Source: Parachlamydiaceae bacterium
Lineage (GTDB): Bacteria > Chlamydiota > Chlamydiia > Chlamydiales > Parachlamydiaceae
Length of the DNA: 43,229 nt
Reading direction: 5' to 3'
Assembly: GCA_025451995.1 (NCBI GenBank)
Contig: JANWJE010000096.1
Coordinates: forward strand, 1-43,229
Part shown: piece by piece, positions 32,075-39,104 of the stretch
Position numbering within the stretch: the first letter of the stretch is position 1
How the letters are laid out: every line of letters begins with the position of its first letter
Translations under genes and position numbers: made by a program
The notes under the pieces: generated by a model
The model's input: the letters and a program-made list of their open reading frames with translations, nothing else
What the model was told of the DNA's origin: nothing
Databases searched by the model: none

Positions 32075-32701
32075 TTATCCAAAACATTGATTGTAGAGCG
32101 ATCGTATATTAGCGTAAATTTCTTTTTCTGTCTCAGGGCTCATGCGCAAAATAGGTCTTTCATTCATTGCAGCATCCACCTGATCGGTGATTGCCATGAA
32201 GTCGATAAGCGATGTGACAACAAGCGGGGGCATGGCGATGTCAGCATATGACACTTCAGGTGGAATGACATAGGGAAGTCCAATTAAAAGGGTGATTCCC
32301 ATTCCGTTCAAAAATCCAACACCTGCAAGTTTCAAAGCTTCTATAAATTCTTTGAGCCCTCCATAATAAGCGCATCCAATGACTCCGATAATAAGAGCTG
32401 CACCTAAAATTCCCCAACCGACAGGAGTTGCAGCAACTCCTATAATCACAAGCCCTGTTAAAACCCCAACTCCAACCCCTCCAAGAAAAGAAAGTGTGCG
32501 AAAAAAAATGATTGCATAGTCTCTTCCTTTTGTCCCTGCATCTTTTTCGCTATTTATTTCTCGAATTACAGTTAAAAGCTCCGCTTGATCGGGCAAGGAT
32601 TTTTCCTTTTCCGCAATAGAAGTGGGCGGTATCAATACTGTTTCTAATTCTCCATTGGTTTCTTTAAGAGGAGATGTATTATTAAGTGATAATGAATTCA
32701 T
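32075..32701 (-). CDS. Inc-like membrane protein with two hydrophobic lobes
   Basis: 208 residues. A soluble N-terminus of about 65 residues is followed by a long hydrophobic region (about 66-150). It forms closely paired segments (TLSFLGGVGVGVLTGLVIIGVAA, TPVGWGILGAALIIGVIGCAYY) and a third (LNGMGITLLIGLPYVI), then a charged helical C-terminus. No signal peptide. Paired hydrophobic hairpins in a small protein are the mark of chlamydial inclusion-membrane (Inc) proteins, which are secreted by type III secretion. The gene directly follows a SycD/LcrH-like chaperone gene, typical for translocators or effectors with two membrane segments. A translocator (CopD/YopD-like) is the alternative, but the protein is short for that. 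Confidence 0.7.
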   Translation of the reverse strand: MNSLSLNNTSPLKETNGELETVLIPPTSIAEKEKSLPDQAELLTVIREINSEKDAGTKGRDYAIIFFRTLSFLGGVGVGVLTGLVIIGVAATPVGWGILGAALIIGVIGCAYYGGLKEFIEALKLAGVGFLNGMGITLLIGLPYVIPPEVSYADIAMPPLVVTSLIDFMAITDQVDAAMNERPILRMSPETEKEIYANIRSLYNQCFG

Positions 32702-32722
32702 TTTTTATCCCTCTTATGTTAA

Positions 32723-33400
32723 TTAATTTCTTATTTGATTCAAAATTTCTCTTACGCGGATTTTTTCTTTTTCTAGTAAAGGGTTATTCTCGCTTCTTTC
32801 AAGGGCTCTTTTCAAAACTTCTTTTGCTTGTTCGGCATGTCTTAAAGCAATGAGACACTCCGCTGCATAGACGTAAGGTCTTATGTTATTTTTGTCCAAT
32901 TCGCCTGCAAGTAGATAGCCTTTCGTAGCTTCTTCCATTTCTCCTCGTTTTTCTTCCGCAAGGCCTAGAGCTAACCAAAAAGAGCTAACCTTTGGATTTA
33001 ATGTTGTGAGCAACAAAAAAATGGCGCTCGCTTCCTCTGTGCAATTGCCATGCAATTGATCGATCCCAATTTGATAAAATTGAGCCATTTCTTCATCAGT
33101 AATATGAAATATTTTTTGAAAAGTAATGGCATTGTCACTTGTCTCCCAATGCTCAATTCGATTGAGTGAATTATCAATTTTCTTTAATCGATCCGGGGAT
33201 CTTATCGTATGGCTTCGAGCCAAAATTTTTATTCCCATTCGAATTTTCTTTTGAAAATGATGAAAGGACGTATAAAGAGATTTTCGCAGTCTACCTGCAA
33301 ATTCTTTATCACTTTCAATTCTGTTAGGAGCTGTTTCTTGAATGGCCATTTGAATTAAAGGCTCAACGGCTTGCTGATTCAATGAATTGATAGCTTTCAT
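32723..33400 (-). CDS. type III secretion chaperone, SycD/LcrH-like TPR protein
   Basis: 225 residues. The C-terminal part (about 105-200) contains three tetratricopeptide repeats in the LcrH arrangement (FYQIGIDQLHGNCTEEASAI, FLLLTTLNPKVSSFWLALGL, ATKGYLLAGELDKNNIRPYV). This matches the family pattern of a TPR groove that holds the hydrophobic translocator or effector. The N-terminal 100 residues are unusual for LcrH (about 165 aa) and are basic and helical. The Inc-like gene begins 21 bases downstream on the same strand, presumably its client. Environmental chlamydiae encode several such chaperones. Confidence 0.78.
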   Translation of the reverse strand: MKAINSLNQQAVEPLIQMAIQETAPNRIESDKEFAGRLRKSLYTSFHHFQKKIRMGIKILARSHTIRSPDRLKKIDNSLNRIEHWETSDNAITFQKIFHITDEEMAQFYQIGIDQLHGNCTEEASAIFLLLTTLNPKVSSFWLALGLAEEKRGEMEEATKGYLLAGELDKNNIRPYVYAAECLIALRHAEQAKEVLKRALERSENNPLLEKEKIRVREILNQIRN

Positions 33401-33519
33401 AACATGCCTTTATTTAAAGTAAATCACCTATAATAATTCTCTCCAAAGATTGTTAAAATTAGATAAATTTTTATTAAACCTAATTCGATTTTTTTAAAAT
33501 CCATATTTATACCGAAACA

Positions 33520-33674
33520 ACTTCAAAATTTGGTTTTTGAGCTGCGCGAAAGCTCCCGCGGTTGAGAGATCACAAGAGGCATAGTATTAATTCAATACAA
33601 TGCCTTTTACGATCGCTCAACCCCGGGGCTTTGAAGCAGCCCAAAAGTCCAAGATTCAGCTGGAAGCAGTATAT
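33520..33674. repeat. MITE-4 copy b
   Basis: Shares the inner arms and right end of the 8969-9134 element (AAGCTCCCGCGGTTGAGAGA, AATTCAATACAATGCCTTTT, TCAACCCCGGGGCTTTGAAG, ending GGAAGCAGTATA). The left outer arm is diverged. It ends three bases before the stop codon of the methyltransferase gene. Confidence 0.8.
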
Positions 33675-33677
33675 AAC

Positions 33678-34295
33678 TTATTTCTTTTTGGTGACCAAGA
33701 GATAGAAGAACTTTTTCATAACCGGAACCTCGATTCTTTTATTCTCAAGGATTGAAAAGGGTGTCAACATCGCAATCATTTCACTTTCTGTAAATTTTGA
33801 AAAAAAACGCTCCTTACCCTTTCCCGTGGGATCCTCACAACCCTCATCTACCCCTTCAATCAAACTAAAAATAAACAGGCCGTTCGGTTTGAGCATCTGT
33901 GCAATTTTTATGATTTGATCGGCAACCTCACCCCTAGGAATATGAATTAATGATGAAATAGCAACGATCGCATCGAATTTTAAGGATGTACTATAATCTT
34001 GGAGACGCATTTGCAAAACTTCTAACCCTCGTTCTCTAGCCTTTTCTGCAGCGACTTTGGCGGGTTCAATGCATATTACCCTATGCCCATGTTCTTCCAT
34101 CCATAGAGCCAAAGCCCCAGCTCCAGAGCCGATTTCGAGGATATGATTTTCAGATTTGCTCATATACTTTGAAAATAATTCGGGTAAGATGTCGGCAAAA
34201 GGAATTCTGTCAAAAGTGTCGGAGAAAGTGTTATAAAAATGATTATTTATTTCATCAAAATTGCTAATATTCATATCTATCCTTCTCTTTTTCAA
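33678..34295 (-). CDS. class I SAM-dependent methyltransferase
   Basis: 205 residues (an internal Met at residue 8 is an alternative start). SAM-binding features: motif I HILEIGSGAGALALWMEE near residues 55-72, acidic ICIEPAKVAAEKARERG near 75-91, IVAISSLIHIPRG near 110-122, LKPNGLFIFSLIEG near 135-148. The fold is a plain Rossmann methyltransferase of the UbiE/small-molecule or protein type; the substrate cannot be deduced. The N-terminus (MNISNFDEINNHFYNTFSDT) is helical. Its 3' end abuts a MITE-4 copy. The LuxR-like regulator gene ends 31 bases upstream on the same strand, so the two may be cotranscribed. Confidence 0.85.
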   Translation of the reverse strand: MKKRRIDMNISNFDEINNHFYNTFSDTFDRIPFADILPELFSKYMSKSENHILEIGSGAGALALWMEEHGHRVICIEPAKVAAEKARERGLEVLQMRLQDYSTSLKFDAIVAISSLIHIPRGEVADQIIKIAQMLKPNGLFIFSLIEGVDEGCEDPTGKGKERFFSKFTESEMIAMLTPFSILENKRIEVPVMKKFFYLLVTKKK

Positions 34296-34326
34296 GAGAG
34301 AAAATTATCTTAGATTTAAGGATATT

Positions 34327-35139
34327 TTAAAACATAAAAAATCCAATGGATTCTAATTCGCGAATTATTCGAATTAATTCAGCTTTATTTGAAGAGTCAA
34401 ATTTTTCTTTGATCCGTTCGAGATGATGTTCAACAGTTCTTTTAGATATATATAGGTTCAGGCCTATTTGTGAGGCAGAATATCCCTGGATGAGATAGCG
34501 GATTACTTCGATTTCTCGATTGCTCAGAGGTAAGGGTATTTTAATATTCATTTTTTGTAGAAAGCAATCGCGCGCTAAAGAGGGACTAGCTGGGGAGATC
34601 TTTTTATTATAAAATTGAGGTCCCAAAAAGCTTTTCAGATCGATTTGATGGTCATTTAAATGTTTATATAACCCTTTAAATTCCTCTTTAAATCGTTTAA
34701 TAAAAAGGCGTAATAGAGGCATTTCTTTGAGGAGAGTCATATGCTTCAGTGGATTTGGGGAATCGAGTGCAAATCCAAAGATGTCGGTTTCTTGATTGGT
34801 TTTCTCAACAATTTGAAGACTAAAGTTTATCGAGTATTTTTCCTTTGCGATATGGATTAATTCTTTGTGAGGATCATTCTCATTTTCCATTAAAAAACGG
34901 ACATTGCTCTTCACTTTGAGAGGTTGGCATTTATCCGGCCAAAGGAGCAGATGATTTTTATTGGAAAAAAAATATTCTTCCCATTCCGGGTGAAGATTGA
35001 TTCCAGTAAAATGGGATGTATGAGTGACCCGTGCATGAAAAAAATGATTGACACCGAACAGATTTAAAGGGCCACAAAATTTTTTAATTCTATCGTGATA
35101 TTTTCTAGTGATTTTCACCATTTCAAAAGTCTCTTTCAT
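34327..35139 (-). CDS. LuxR-family transcriptional regulator
   Basis: 270 residues. The N-terminal ~195 residues are a putative sensor domain (a PAS/autoinducer-like region, not clearly matching acyl-homoserine-lactone receptors). The C-terminal ~65 residues are a GerE/LuxR helix-turn-helix: LSNREIEVIRYLIQGYSASQIG, LYISKRTVEHHLERIKEKFD. The start has GGAGG three bases upstream. It is divergent from the mitochondrial-carrier operon, with 85 bases between, and probably regulates it. A TTGACA box on this strand (35195-35190) with TAGGGT 18 bases further fits a promoter. LuxR-type regulators are rare in chlamydiae but resemble those of amoeba-associated bacteria such as Legionella. Confidence 0.85.
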   Translation of the reverse strand: MKETFEMVKITRKYHDRIKKFCGPLNLFGVNHFFHARVTHTSHFTGINLHPEWEEYFFSNKNHLLLWPDKCQPLKVKSNVRFLMENENDPHKELIHIAKEKYSINFSLQIVEKTNQETDIFGFALDSPNPLKHMTLLKEMPLLRLFIKRFKEEFKGLYKHLNDHQIDLKSFLGPQFYNKKISPASPSLARDCFLQKMNIKIPLPLSNREIEVIRYLIQGYSASQIGLNLYISKRTVEHHLERIKEKFDSSNKAELIRIIRELESIGFFMF

Positions 35140-35153
35140 AGACCTCCAAAAAA

Positions 35154-35207
35154 TAGGTACTTAATACCCTAAATTTTTTTTCCCTTTTTTGTCAAAGTGA
35201 ATTCACT
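35154..35207. promoter_or_regulatory. divergent control region: palindromes between luxR-like and carrier genes
   Basis: A perfect 12-bp palindrome AGTGAATTCACT (35196-35207) lies about 17 bases before the first carrier gene ATG. It is adjacent to the candidate -35 (TTGACA, minus strand) of the regulator. A second dyad GGTActtaaTACC lies at 35156-35168. These are the best operator candidates for the LuxR-like regulator. Based on symmetry and position only. Confidence 0.45.
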
Positions 35208-35224
35208 GATAAAAACGAGGGAAT

Positions 35225-36025
35225 ATGAACGAATTAAATACTGGGATAATTGCCTTGATGTCTAGCAGCATTAATATGACCTTATTTAATGGGCTATTTG
35301 TTGCAAAAAGCAATGCGATGGCTGGTCAGGTATTGCCACCCTTGACTCATTTTTATAGGGGGTATGGAGAAAATATTTCCTGTGACGGCGTGAATTGGGT
35401 AATAGGGGTGTTGGCGAACAAATGTTTTAAAGAGGTTCTCTTTCAATCAAAGCCTTTAACTAATGCACAGGAGTGTTTAGGGGGTCTCTTTTCCGGAGCG
35501 ATTTCAGGTCCTATCATCGGATCGCTCGAACGATTGATGATTGTATCTCATCTGCGGAAAGAAAATGAATATAAAGGAAGAGGTGTGGCAATTACCCTGC
35601 AAATTGCAAAGAAAATTTTCAGAGAAGAAAGCTTTAAAGGTTTATTTAAAGGGGGATTGATCACACAATTCAGGGAATCGATAAATTTCGCATGTTATTA
35701 TGGACTGCAAAAAATTCTTCAAGCCCATCAAGTTCCTCAAAAAGGCAAAAATCGAGAATTTTTGATTCATATAACCTATCTTGAAGCTGGATGTGTCTCT
35801 GGGTTTTTGACAACTCCCATAGATCGAGCGAAGACTATTTTCCAGAGTAAATTTGGTACTGAATCCATTTCTCAGGTGTTTTTAGAAATTTATAAAGGAA
35901 ACAAGCCCTCTTCTCCCTCTTTGAAAAATTTCTTTGTAGGGGGTAGTTGGAGAGTGCTCACAATTGGTTGTACGATGACCGGATTTGCTTTCATTACACA
36001 AAAAATTTCCAAGGTATTTGAATAA
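35225..36025 (+). CDS. mitochondrial carrier family (SLC25-like) protein 1
   Basis: 266 residues with the tripartite mitochondrial-carrier layout: three units of two membrane helices. The third unit has the full signature PIDRAKTIFQ at 198-207 (Px[DE]xx[KR]x[KR]xxQ). The first and second are degenerate (VAKSNAMAGQ, GSLERLMIVS). FKGLFKGGLITQFRESINFACYYGLQKIL is the typical even-helix region (GxxxGxxxxxxR...YE-like). Carriers of this family exchange nucleotides, keto acids or amino acids across the mitochondrial inner membrane and are essentially eukaryotic; Legionella LncP is a bacterial precedent. There is no cleavable signal peptide. The degenerate first two repeats leave substrate and activity open. 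It is first in the operon, two bases before carrier 2. Confidence 0.82.
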   Translation: MNELNTGIIALMSSSINMTLFNGLFVAKSNAMAGQVLPPLTHFYRGYGENISCDGVNWVIGVLANKCFKEVLFQSKPLTNAQECLGGLFSGAISGPIIGSLERLMIVSHLRKENEYKGRGVAITLQIAKKIFREESFKGLFKGGLITQFRESINFACYYGLQKILQAHQVPQKGKNREFLIHITYLEAGCVSGFLTTPIDRAKTIFQSKFGTESISQVFLEIYKGNKPSSPSLKNFFVGGSWRVLTIGCTMTGFAFITQKISKVFE

Positions 36026-36027
36026 TC

Positions 36028-36798
36028 ATGCAGGATAAAACAGCAGTGAGCACCAGTATGTTGATGGGTGCGACAATGGGAACAGTTGAAGGGGTCTTTA
36101 CCCACCCATTTTGGACGTTAAAAACAAGACATCAAGGGAATCTGCCTTTAACTGGCAATCTCTTCACCCTGTATCGAGGGTTGACCATTCGCATTGTAAG
36201 CAATATTCCACTTGATGTCATACAAGCGACGGCAAGCCGCGTTTGTTTTGAAAGATTGCTGCCCGACGACTGGGAAAATTCTCCAAAACGTTATGTAGCA
36301 GGATTTATCGGTGGAACAATCTCTGCTTTGGTGAGTGGTCCATCGGAATTGATGATGGCCAAAAAACAATTCGATGGAAGACCGGAGGTTTCTCAAGCTT
36401 CCTTGTTAAAAAAGATTGCTCATAGCTTCAAAGGTTTTTTGGCTACTGCAAGTAGAGACGGTATTTTTTGCTCTTCAATTTTTGGCGGGGTTCCCATTTT
36501 AACGAAAACATATCAAAAGGAGGGATTATCCGAATTTCAAGCAGGGCTAAAAGCGGGTATCATTTGTGGCATCGCAGCTGCAATTCTTTCACAACCTATG
36601 GATACCATTAAAACCGATATGCAATTGAATGAAGGGTTCATCTCTCTTAGAAAAGCGTTTTACCACAGATTCCAACAAAAAGGGATCGAAGGGCTATTTG
36701 CAGGATTGGGTTGGAGAATTGTAAGCGTCCCAATCTCTGTATTGATTTTGGGCAATTTAACAGTTTTTTTTGAAAATAAACTAGATTTAAAAAAGTAG
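36028..36798 (+). CDS. mitochondrial carrier family (SLC25-like) protein 2
   Basis: 256 residues, clearly a mitochondrial carrier. All three signature positions can be located: THPFWTLKTRHQ at 25-36 (D replaced by W at position 29), SGPSELMMAKKQ near 103-114 (E107; the usual Lys replaced by Met) and SQPMDTIKTDMQ at 188-199 (complete). Matching even-helix ends are LYRGLTIRIVSNIPLDVIQATASRVCFE and GLFAGLGWRIVSVPISVLI. It has Gly-rich odd helices (LMGATMGTVEGVF, AGFIGGTISALVSGP, AGIICGIAAAILSQP). Substrate contact residues cannot be assigned with confidence. The tandem arrangement with carrier 1 suggests duplication or a heteromeric or paired role. The family's normal home is the host mitochondrion, so export to the host is the likeliest model. 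Confidence 0.9.
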   Translation: MQDKTAVSTSMLMGATMGTVEGVFTHPFWTLKTRHQGNLPLTGNLFTLYRGLTIRIVSNIPLDVIQATASRVCFERLLPDDWENSPKRYVAGFIGGTISALVSGPSELMMAKKQFDGRPEVSQASLLKKIAHSFKGFLATASRDGIFCSSIFGGVPILTKTYQKEGLSEFQAGLKAGIICGIAAAILSQPMDTIKTDMQLNEGFISLRKAFYHRFQQKGIEGLFAGLGWRIVSVPISVLILGNLTVFFENKLDLKK

Positions 36799-36807
36799 AG
36801 GTATAAT

Positions 36808-37752
36808 ATGATCATACGCCATGGTTTTAAATTACATTTAATTCCACAATTAGCTTCTTCGATTGGTAAAAAAAATTTCAAAAATCTCTCCACTTGGCCT
36901 CTCATCAGCCATTTTCCAATCAAATTTTTCGATCTGGATGATTTGAATATCAACCAAAAATTTATGTCTATTCAAAAAAAAATATTCGATCAGCTCCCTC
37001 CAGATTTGTATGAAGTGAGAAGAGAGCAAATTGACTTTTTTTCGGAAATTTTACCACAAAAGCACCTTGAAAAATTTAATAAATTAAAATTTTATTCGGG
37101 GGAACTTCCTGCTTCAGATATCGATAAAATTGTCGATATGCTTTCTTTTGAAGAGCAAGAAAAATTTAAAACGATTCTTCCCTATAGATTTCGAGTGATT
37201 TCGAGATTTAATGTCGATGTGATGAAAGAAAAGGTGAGCCGTATCCTCATGCAGCCTTTTATTCAAGCAGAGGCGAATAAGGCTTTTCAACCCCAAGACG
37301 ATTGGAGGAAACTGCCTCGAGTTTTTGAAGAGCTTTCCCAAGAGGAATCTTATGAAAATAGCATTAAAGAGATCTTGTTAAAACTTTCAAAAAAACTTCT
37401 CCCTTTTTATAATCGCAGAACCGCATATGATATCACGGTGCATCATGTTAAAGTTGTCTCCACTCCAAAACGCATTAGAAGTAATTCTCCAGAGGGAGTC
37501 CATCAAGATGGTTATCCTTTTCTTGTTACAGCTTTAGTCATTGAAAGAGAGGGGATTGAGGGAGGAGAAACCCAGATTTTTGATGATGACAAGACCTCTA
37601 AGATTTTCACAGGGGTTCTTAAACCAGGCCAAGGAATTTTACAGCCTGATTTAGGAACGCGTTTGTGGCATCAAGTCACAGAATTGCATCCCACAGGCGA
37701 AAGAGGACATCGTTCAGTGATTGGTTTTGATATAAAAATGATTGAAAATTAA
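36808..37752 (+). CDS. 2OG-Fe(II) oxygenase, BsmA/amino-acid-hydroxylase-like
   Basis: 314 residues. The C-terminal half has the jelly-roll iron site of the 2OG-Fe oxygenase group that includes free-amino-acid hydroxylases (isoleucine dioxygenase type). It shows HxD in GVHQDGYPFLVTALVIER, EGGETQIFDDD, then the distal His in LWHQVTEL and the 2OG-binding Arg region RGHRSVIGFDI. The N-terminal half (about 1-170) is helical and unrecognised. Such enzymes use 2-oxoglutarate, oxygen and Fe(II) to hydroxylate a free amino acid or small substrate. AGAGG six bases before the ATG supports the start. It sits nine bases after carrier 2. 2-oxoglutarate is a classical mitochondrial-carrier substrate, which makes the neighbourhood suggestive. 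Confidence 0.82.
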   Translation: MIIRHGFKLHLIPQLASSIGKKNFKNLSTWPLISHFPIKFFDLDDLNINQKFMSIQKKIFDQLPPDLYEVRREQIDFFSEILPQKHLEKFNKLKFYSGELPASDIDKIVDMLSFEEQEKFKTILPYRFRVISRFNVDVMKEKVSRILMQPFIQAEANKAFQPQDDWRKLPRVFEELSQEESYENSIKEILLKLSKKLLPFYNRRTAYDITVHHVKVVSTPKRIRSNSPEGVHQDGYPFLVTALVIEREGIEGGETQIFDDDKTSKIFTGVLKPGQGILQPDLGTRLWHQVTELHPTGERGHRSVIGFDIKMIEN

Positions 37753-37768
37753 CATGGAGACTATAAAT

Positions 37769-38626
37769 ATGAATTCAATAAATTGTACAACAATATTCAC
37801 GCTCCCACAGGCTTTAAAAATCAAGATTGCCGATGAAATTTTTGAGAAATTTCCCGCAACGAAAATAGCATTTTCAATTTTAAGCGTCCCTATTTTAACC
37901 AAAAAAGAACAATCTAAAGAAGAGCAAAATTATATCAGCAATTTAAAGCAAGATACTGTCAAAAGATTTGTGGACCTTGGAATCACTCCTGAAAATTATA
38001 TCGATTTATCAGAGATAAAAGCTTGGAGAAAAGTGTTTCAAACATTTCAAGCTGGAGAAGAAAAAAAATCGACAATTGAAAATCTCGCGAGAAGAGCTGC
38101 TTCAGAGGGGGATAAAATACGGGCGAATAAGAAAGCGGATATGGGGGCGATTTCTAATTTTGTCGATCTTTATAATATGATTTCATTGGAAACTTTAACA
38201 CCGATGGGAGCGACAAATATTCAAAAAATTAGCCAAAATGAGCATCGGGCTTCTATCGTTGAGCTCCGTTTTGCAAAACAAGGGGAAAGTTATATTCCGC
38301 TAGGGAAGGATACAGTGAGTATGCCCCTCACTCCAGAATCTGTAGTCTATGCCGATGAAACAAATATTTTAACGGGCTATTGGAATTATAGAGATGCTGC
38401 TCATTGCAGTGTTCCAGCTTCAAATCAAATTGAATATATTCTCGCAGTTGCGGATCAAGTGGAAGAAGGTGGGGATGCCGAACAAGCGATATTGAATTTG
38501 AATAGAGAGCTTGCGCGCATTAATGGTGTGTGGCATACGTATCAGGTTCTCCATGCAAATCGCCGTGATGTGATTTTGAATCTTTCCCAGATTCAAGAAG
38601 GGATTGTTTCTGAGATAGAGATTTAG
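37769..38626 (+). CDS. B3/B4 tRNA-editing-like domain protein
   Basis: About 285 residues from the ATG at 37769 (GGAG nine bases upstream; frame also open from an earlier TTG at 37742). The central part resembles the B3/B4 domain of phenylalanyl-tRNA synthetase beta subunits as found in free-standing proteins: IENLARRAASEGDKI, FVDLYNMISLETLTPMGATNI, VYADETNILTGYWNYRDAAH. Free B3/B4 proteins are thought to hydrolyse mischarged aminoacyl-tRNA or modify amino acids; a precise role is not established. The neighbouring ACT-domain and amino-acid oxygenase genes suggest an amino-acid-handling set. No signal peptide. Confidence 0.7.
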   Translation: MNSINCTTIFTLPQALKIKIADEIFEKFPATKIAFSILSVPILTKKEQSKEEQNYISNLKQDTVKRFVDLGITPENYIDLSEIKAWRKVFQTFQAGEEKKSTIENLARRAASEGDKIRANKKADMGAISNFVDLYNMISLETLTPMGATNIQKISQNEHRASIVELRFAKQGESYIPLGKDTVSMPLTPESVVYADETNILTGYWNYRDAAHCSVPASNQIEYILAVADQVEEGGDAEQAILNLNRELARINGVWHTYQVLHANRRDVILNLSQIQEGIVSEIEI

Positions 38627-38627
38627 A

Positions 38628-39104
38628 ATGTTAGCTTTAAGATTAGCCAATGGGCCAAATATTTTAGTTTCATCTGGGAGGTTCTCGACTAACTTCACAG
38701 GAAAAATAAAGAAAATTTCTACTCTTGTATTTTCCGATAGAGATTTTACAATAGGAAAATTTCGAGCGAGCGATTTTAAATTAGGGGAGGCCCCTCCCTT
38801 TTATTTTTCCTGTGTTCCTCCTGATAAAAAAAGCGATTTAACTCTCATCGCTGAATCTTCTTATTTTCATGGAAGGGCGGTCAAATCGATCGAACCGGGA
38901 TGGAATATGTTTTTCATCAAGGGCACAATTTCTTTTGAATCGAATGGAGTACTAGCGCCCATTATTGAACGAATCGCAAAGGCAAAAGTGAGCATTCTCG
39001 TTTTTTCCTCTTTTGATACTGATTACATTTTCTTTAAAAAAGAAAACAGATATAAGGTGATGCAGGCCCTTCAAGATGCTTATCAATTTAAGGATGTGCG
39101 ATGA
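38628..39104 (+). CDS. ACT-domain protein (amino-acid sensing type)
   Basis: 158 residues. The C-terminal 75 residues match the ACT-like (ACT_7/CASTOR-type) fold: EPGWNMFFIKGTISFESNGVL and IIERIAKAKVSILVFSSFDTDYIFF, with the GxL/FDTDY-type segments known from small amino-acid-binding ACT proteins. The N-terminal part (about 1-80) is a second beta-rich unit. ACT domains bind free amino acids. The gene starts two bases after the B3/B4 gene and overlaps the TolB-like gene. Its job could be sensing the amino acid that the oxygenase or B3/B4 protein handles; this is inference from context. Confidence 0.72.
   Translation: MLALRLANGPNILVSSGRFSTNFTGKIKKISTLVFSDRDFTIGKFRASDFKLGEAPPFYFSCVPPDKKSDLTLIAESSYFHGRAVKSIEPGWNMFFIKGTISFESNGVLAPIIERIAKAKVSILVFSSFDTDYIFFKKENRYKVMQALQDAYQFKDVR

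Noticed and set aside
34327-35139. Acyl-homoserine-lactone receptor (true quorum-sensing LuxR)
   Set aside because: The N-terminal domain does not show a clear autoinducer-binding signature and there is no LuxI-type synthase in the window; only the HTH is certain.
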